NCBI GenBank assembly: GCA_019683625.1
Contig: JADGHY010000087.1
Location: 1 to 8,030 of the forward strand
Origin: Thermoflavifilum sp.
GTDB taxonomy: Bacteria; Bacteroidota; Bacteroidia; Chitinophagales; Chitinophagaceae
Direction: 5' to 3'
DNA: 8,030 nucleotides
The position numbers and the translations under genes were made by a program. Below the pieces are notes generated by a model. It did no database searches. It saw nothing but the letters and a program-made list of their open reading frames with translations, and was not told the origin of the DNA. Below are positions 7,701 through 8,030 of this stretch, piece by piece (position 1 is the first letter of the stretch; every line of letters begins with the position of its first letter).

Positions 7701-8030
7701 CGGCGTCAGAAATATCCATTCGGGAAAAATCATGTTGAGCTTGCCCGCATTGCTTTTTAAAGAAAAGAACGACTGGGCATCCCATGGCACGTAAAAAGCC
7801 GCACGGATTTGGTTAGAAGCCACTACAGGTTTATGCTTGCGATGGATATTTGCCAGCTTTTGCGAGCGATGCCGTTGGATAAATTGCTGAAAACTCTGAA
7901 ATCGCAGGTTTTTCCGGGTGATGAAAGTGGTAGGATCATTAGGGTTTAAAATCTTTTTATATACCTCATTTTTATCCCGCAGCCTGGGAAGCGAGGGATT
8001 GGTGGCATTGACCAAGGCAATAAAAAATAC
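4749..8030 (-). CDS. GH18-NodB deacetylase-GT2 glycan synthase fusion (5' end beyond window)
   Basis: About 1,093 residues are visible; the frame is open to the window edge, and the first visible residues (VFFIALV) look like the end of a membrane helix, so the true start lies outside. Numbering from the TTG at 8015: a GH18 domain at about 70-370 with VNVDLE at 174-179 (catalytic Glu179) and MAYD at 233-236; a NodB deacetylase at about 448-645 with TFDDGPDP 453-460, HTFTH 506-510, RAPY 544-547 and LLHD 608-611 (metal ligands Asp456, His506, His510); a membrane helix at about 676-704 followed by basic residues; a GT2 domain with VDDGSSD 764-770, DAD 816-818, ED 907-908 and QRFRW 944-948; then two or three C-terminal helices. 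The GT2 part resembles PgaC/IcaA synthases. Topology would place GH18 and NodB in the periplasm and GT2 in the cytoplasm, so the protein probably makes, deacetylates and trims a beta-linked N-acetylglucosamine-type polymer. The polymer's identity is inferred. Confidence 0.92.
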   Translation of the reverse strand, partial: VFFIALVNATNPSLPRLRDKNEVYKKILNPNDPTTFITRKNLRFQSFQQFIQRHRSQKLANIHRKHKPVVASNQIRAAFYVPWDAQSFFSLKSNAGKLNMIFPEWIFLTPGDSLQTRIDPAALKIMRDSAVRIVPIFSNHYADDFDGKSVHRMLHHPAIARRVIHQLKEILLSNHFAGVNVDLENLIEKNNDALVAFQQQLYDSLHAAGLLVTVDVPPFNEDYDYGRLAQAADYLVVMAYDEHDDQSVPGAISDQHWVEGAVSAIENQVPSQKIILGLAAYGYDWPQQSQATNLTYQEALSLAKEYHAHIAFDDDSYNLHFSYIDDDSVPHEVYFTDAATNFNTMRFAAEDGMAGVCFWRLGSEDNRLWSFYDQDLSDSALARKPVDFGKFSTVSLSNDVDYLGEGEVLDVLATPEPGKIALELDTTDMLIAEQHYESLPSTFVIRQFGAANKKLVLTFDDGPDPRYTPRILDILEKEHVPAAFFLVGINAENNIPLVRREFRDGFEIGDHTFTHPNIAALPPRLAIYEIQATRLLIECITGHSTILFRAPYNADSEPHLMVELIPVALARKLNYYTIGENIDPEDWDVDDGVNADTIFNRVVRMQNRGNIILLHDAGGNREATVQALPRIIHYFRAHGYQFTTVGDLMGKTRDELMPPIQNKKDYYLIKLNYFFATCTYWINNLLWALFMVGIALSLGRMLLMAILAWKENRRQKQLQASTLASFSPEETPQPLVSVVIPAYNEEVNIVRTIRTILENDYRPLEVICVDDGSSDHTLEAMERAYGSHPLVHIFTKPNGGKASALNYGIAQAKGDFVVCIDADTQLKADAITRLMQMFTDASVGAVAGNVKVGNEVNILTRWQAIEYITSQNFDRRAFDLLNCITVVPGAIGAFRKSAILTAGGFTSDTLAEDCDLTIRILRKGYRIRHCAQAISYTEAPETWKMLFKQRFRWCFGIMQSFWKNRDACFNSQYGTLGWVALPNILIFQIMLPLLAPLADIILVFGLAFLNWESKLHILAYYVVFLLIDAAAALLAFAFEKADYRKLIWVIPQRLVYRVFMYLVVIKAVKKAIKGELQHWGALKRTGNVQVVPA

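Noticed and set aside
3833..8030. The synthase fusion and tatC as one functional operon or export system
   Set aside because: They share a strand, but a 70-base gap with an exact -7 motif separates them and no functional link between Tat export and this synthase is evident.

Overview
The window looks like ordinary chromosomal DNA of a member of the Bacteroidota, probably a Chitinophagaceae-type bacterium. The grounds are a moderate GC content, poor Shine-Dalgarno sequences in front of the genes, several exact TAnnTTTG elements (the Bacteroidota -7 promoter motif) a short way upstream of starts, a porin-family outer-membrane barrel of Bacteroidota type, and a TatC with a long first periplasmic loop. 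The genus call is an inference. I see no RNA genes, insertion sequences, phage genes or CRISPR repeats.

Layout from left to right: (1) 1-283, minus: the first 94 codons of an acyl-carrier-protein phosphodiesterase (AcpH) that runs off the left edge and is divergent from the next gene. (2) 471-1445, plus: a bacterial homologue of deoxyhypusine synthase that keeps the catalytic lysine but has changed several polyamine-site positions. (3) 1450-1490: a strong hairpin serving as a two-way terminator. (4) 1501-2265, minus: a secreted outer-membrane beta-barrel protein, convergent with gene 2 and divergent from gene 5. (5) 2481-3836, plus: a sugar-porter MFS transporter. (6) 3833-4678, minus: TatC, whose stop codon overlaps that of the transporter in a shared TTAA. 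(7) 4749-8030, minus: a very large membrane protein fusing a GH18 glycosidase-like domain, a NodB-type polysaccharide deacetylase and a processive GT2 glycan synthase; its first codons lie beyond the right edge.

The genes do not form one operon; strands alternate and most neighbours are divergent or convergent. The likely jobs are separate housekeeping and envelope functions: cofactor turnover on ACP, polyamine metabolism, sugar uptake, folded-protein export, an envelope barrel, and exopolysaccharide synthesis. The most notable item is the triple fusion. It appears to put synthesis, N-deacetylation and hydrolytic trimming of an amino-sugar polymer on one chain threaded through the inner membrane, jobs that the E. 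coli Pga system divides between PgaC and PgaB. The second most notable is the deoxyhypusine-synthase-like enzyme, in a domain of life that lacks the eukaryotic/archaeal substrate protein.

No gene-free stretch exceeds about 215 bases. The two longer ones (284-470 and 2266-2480) are divergent promoter regions, and each contains inverted repeats.
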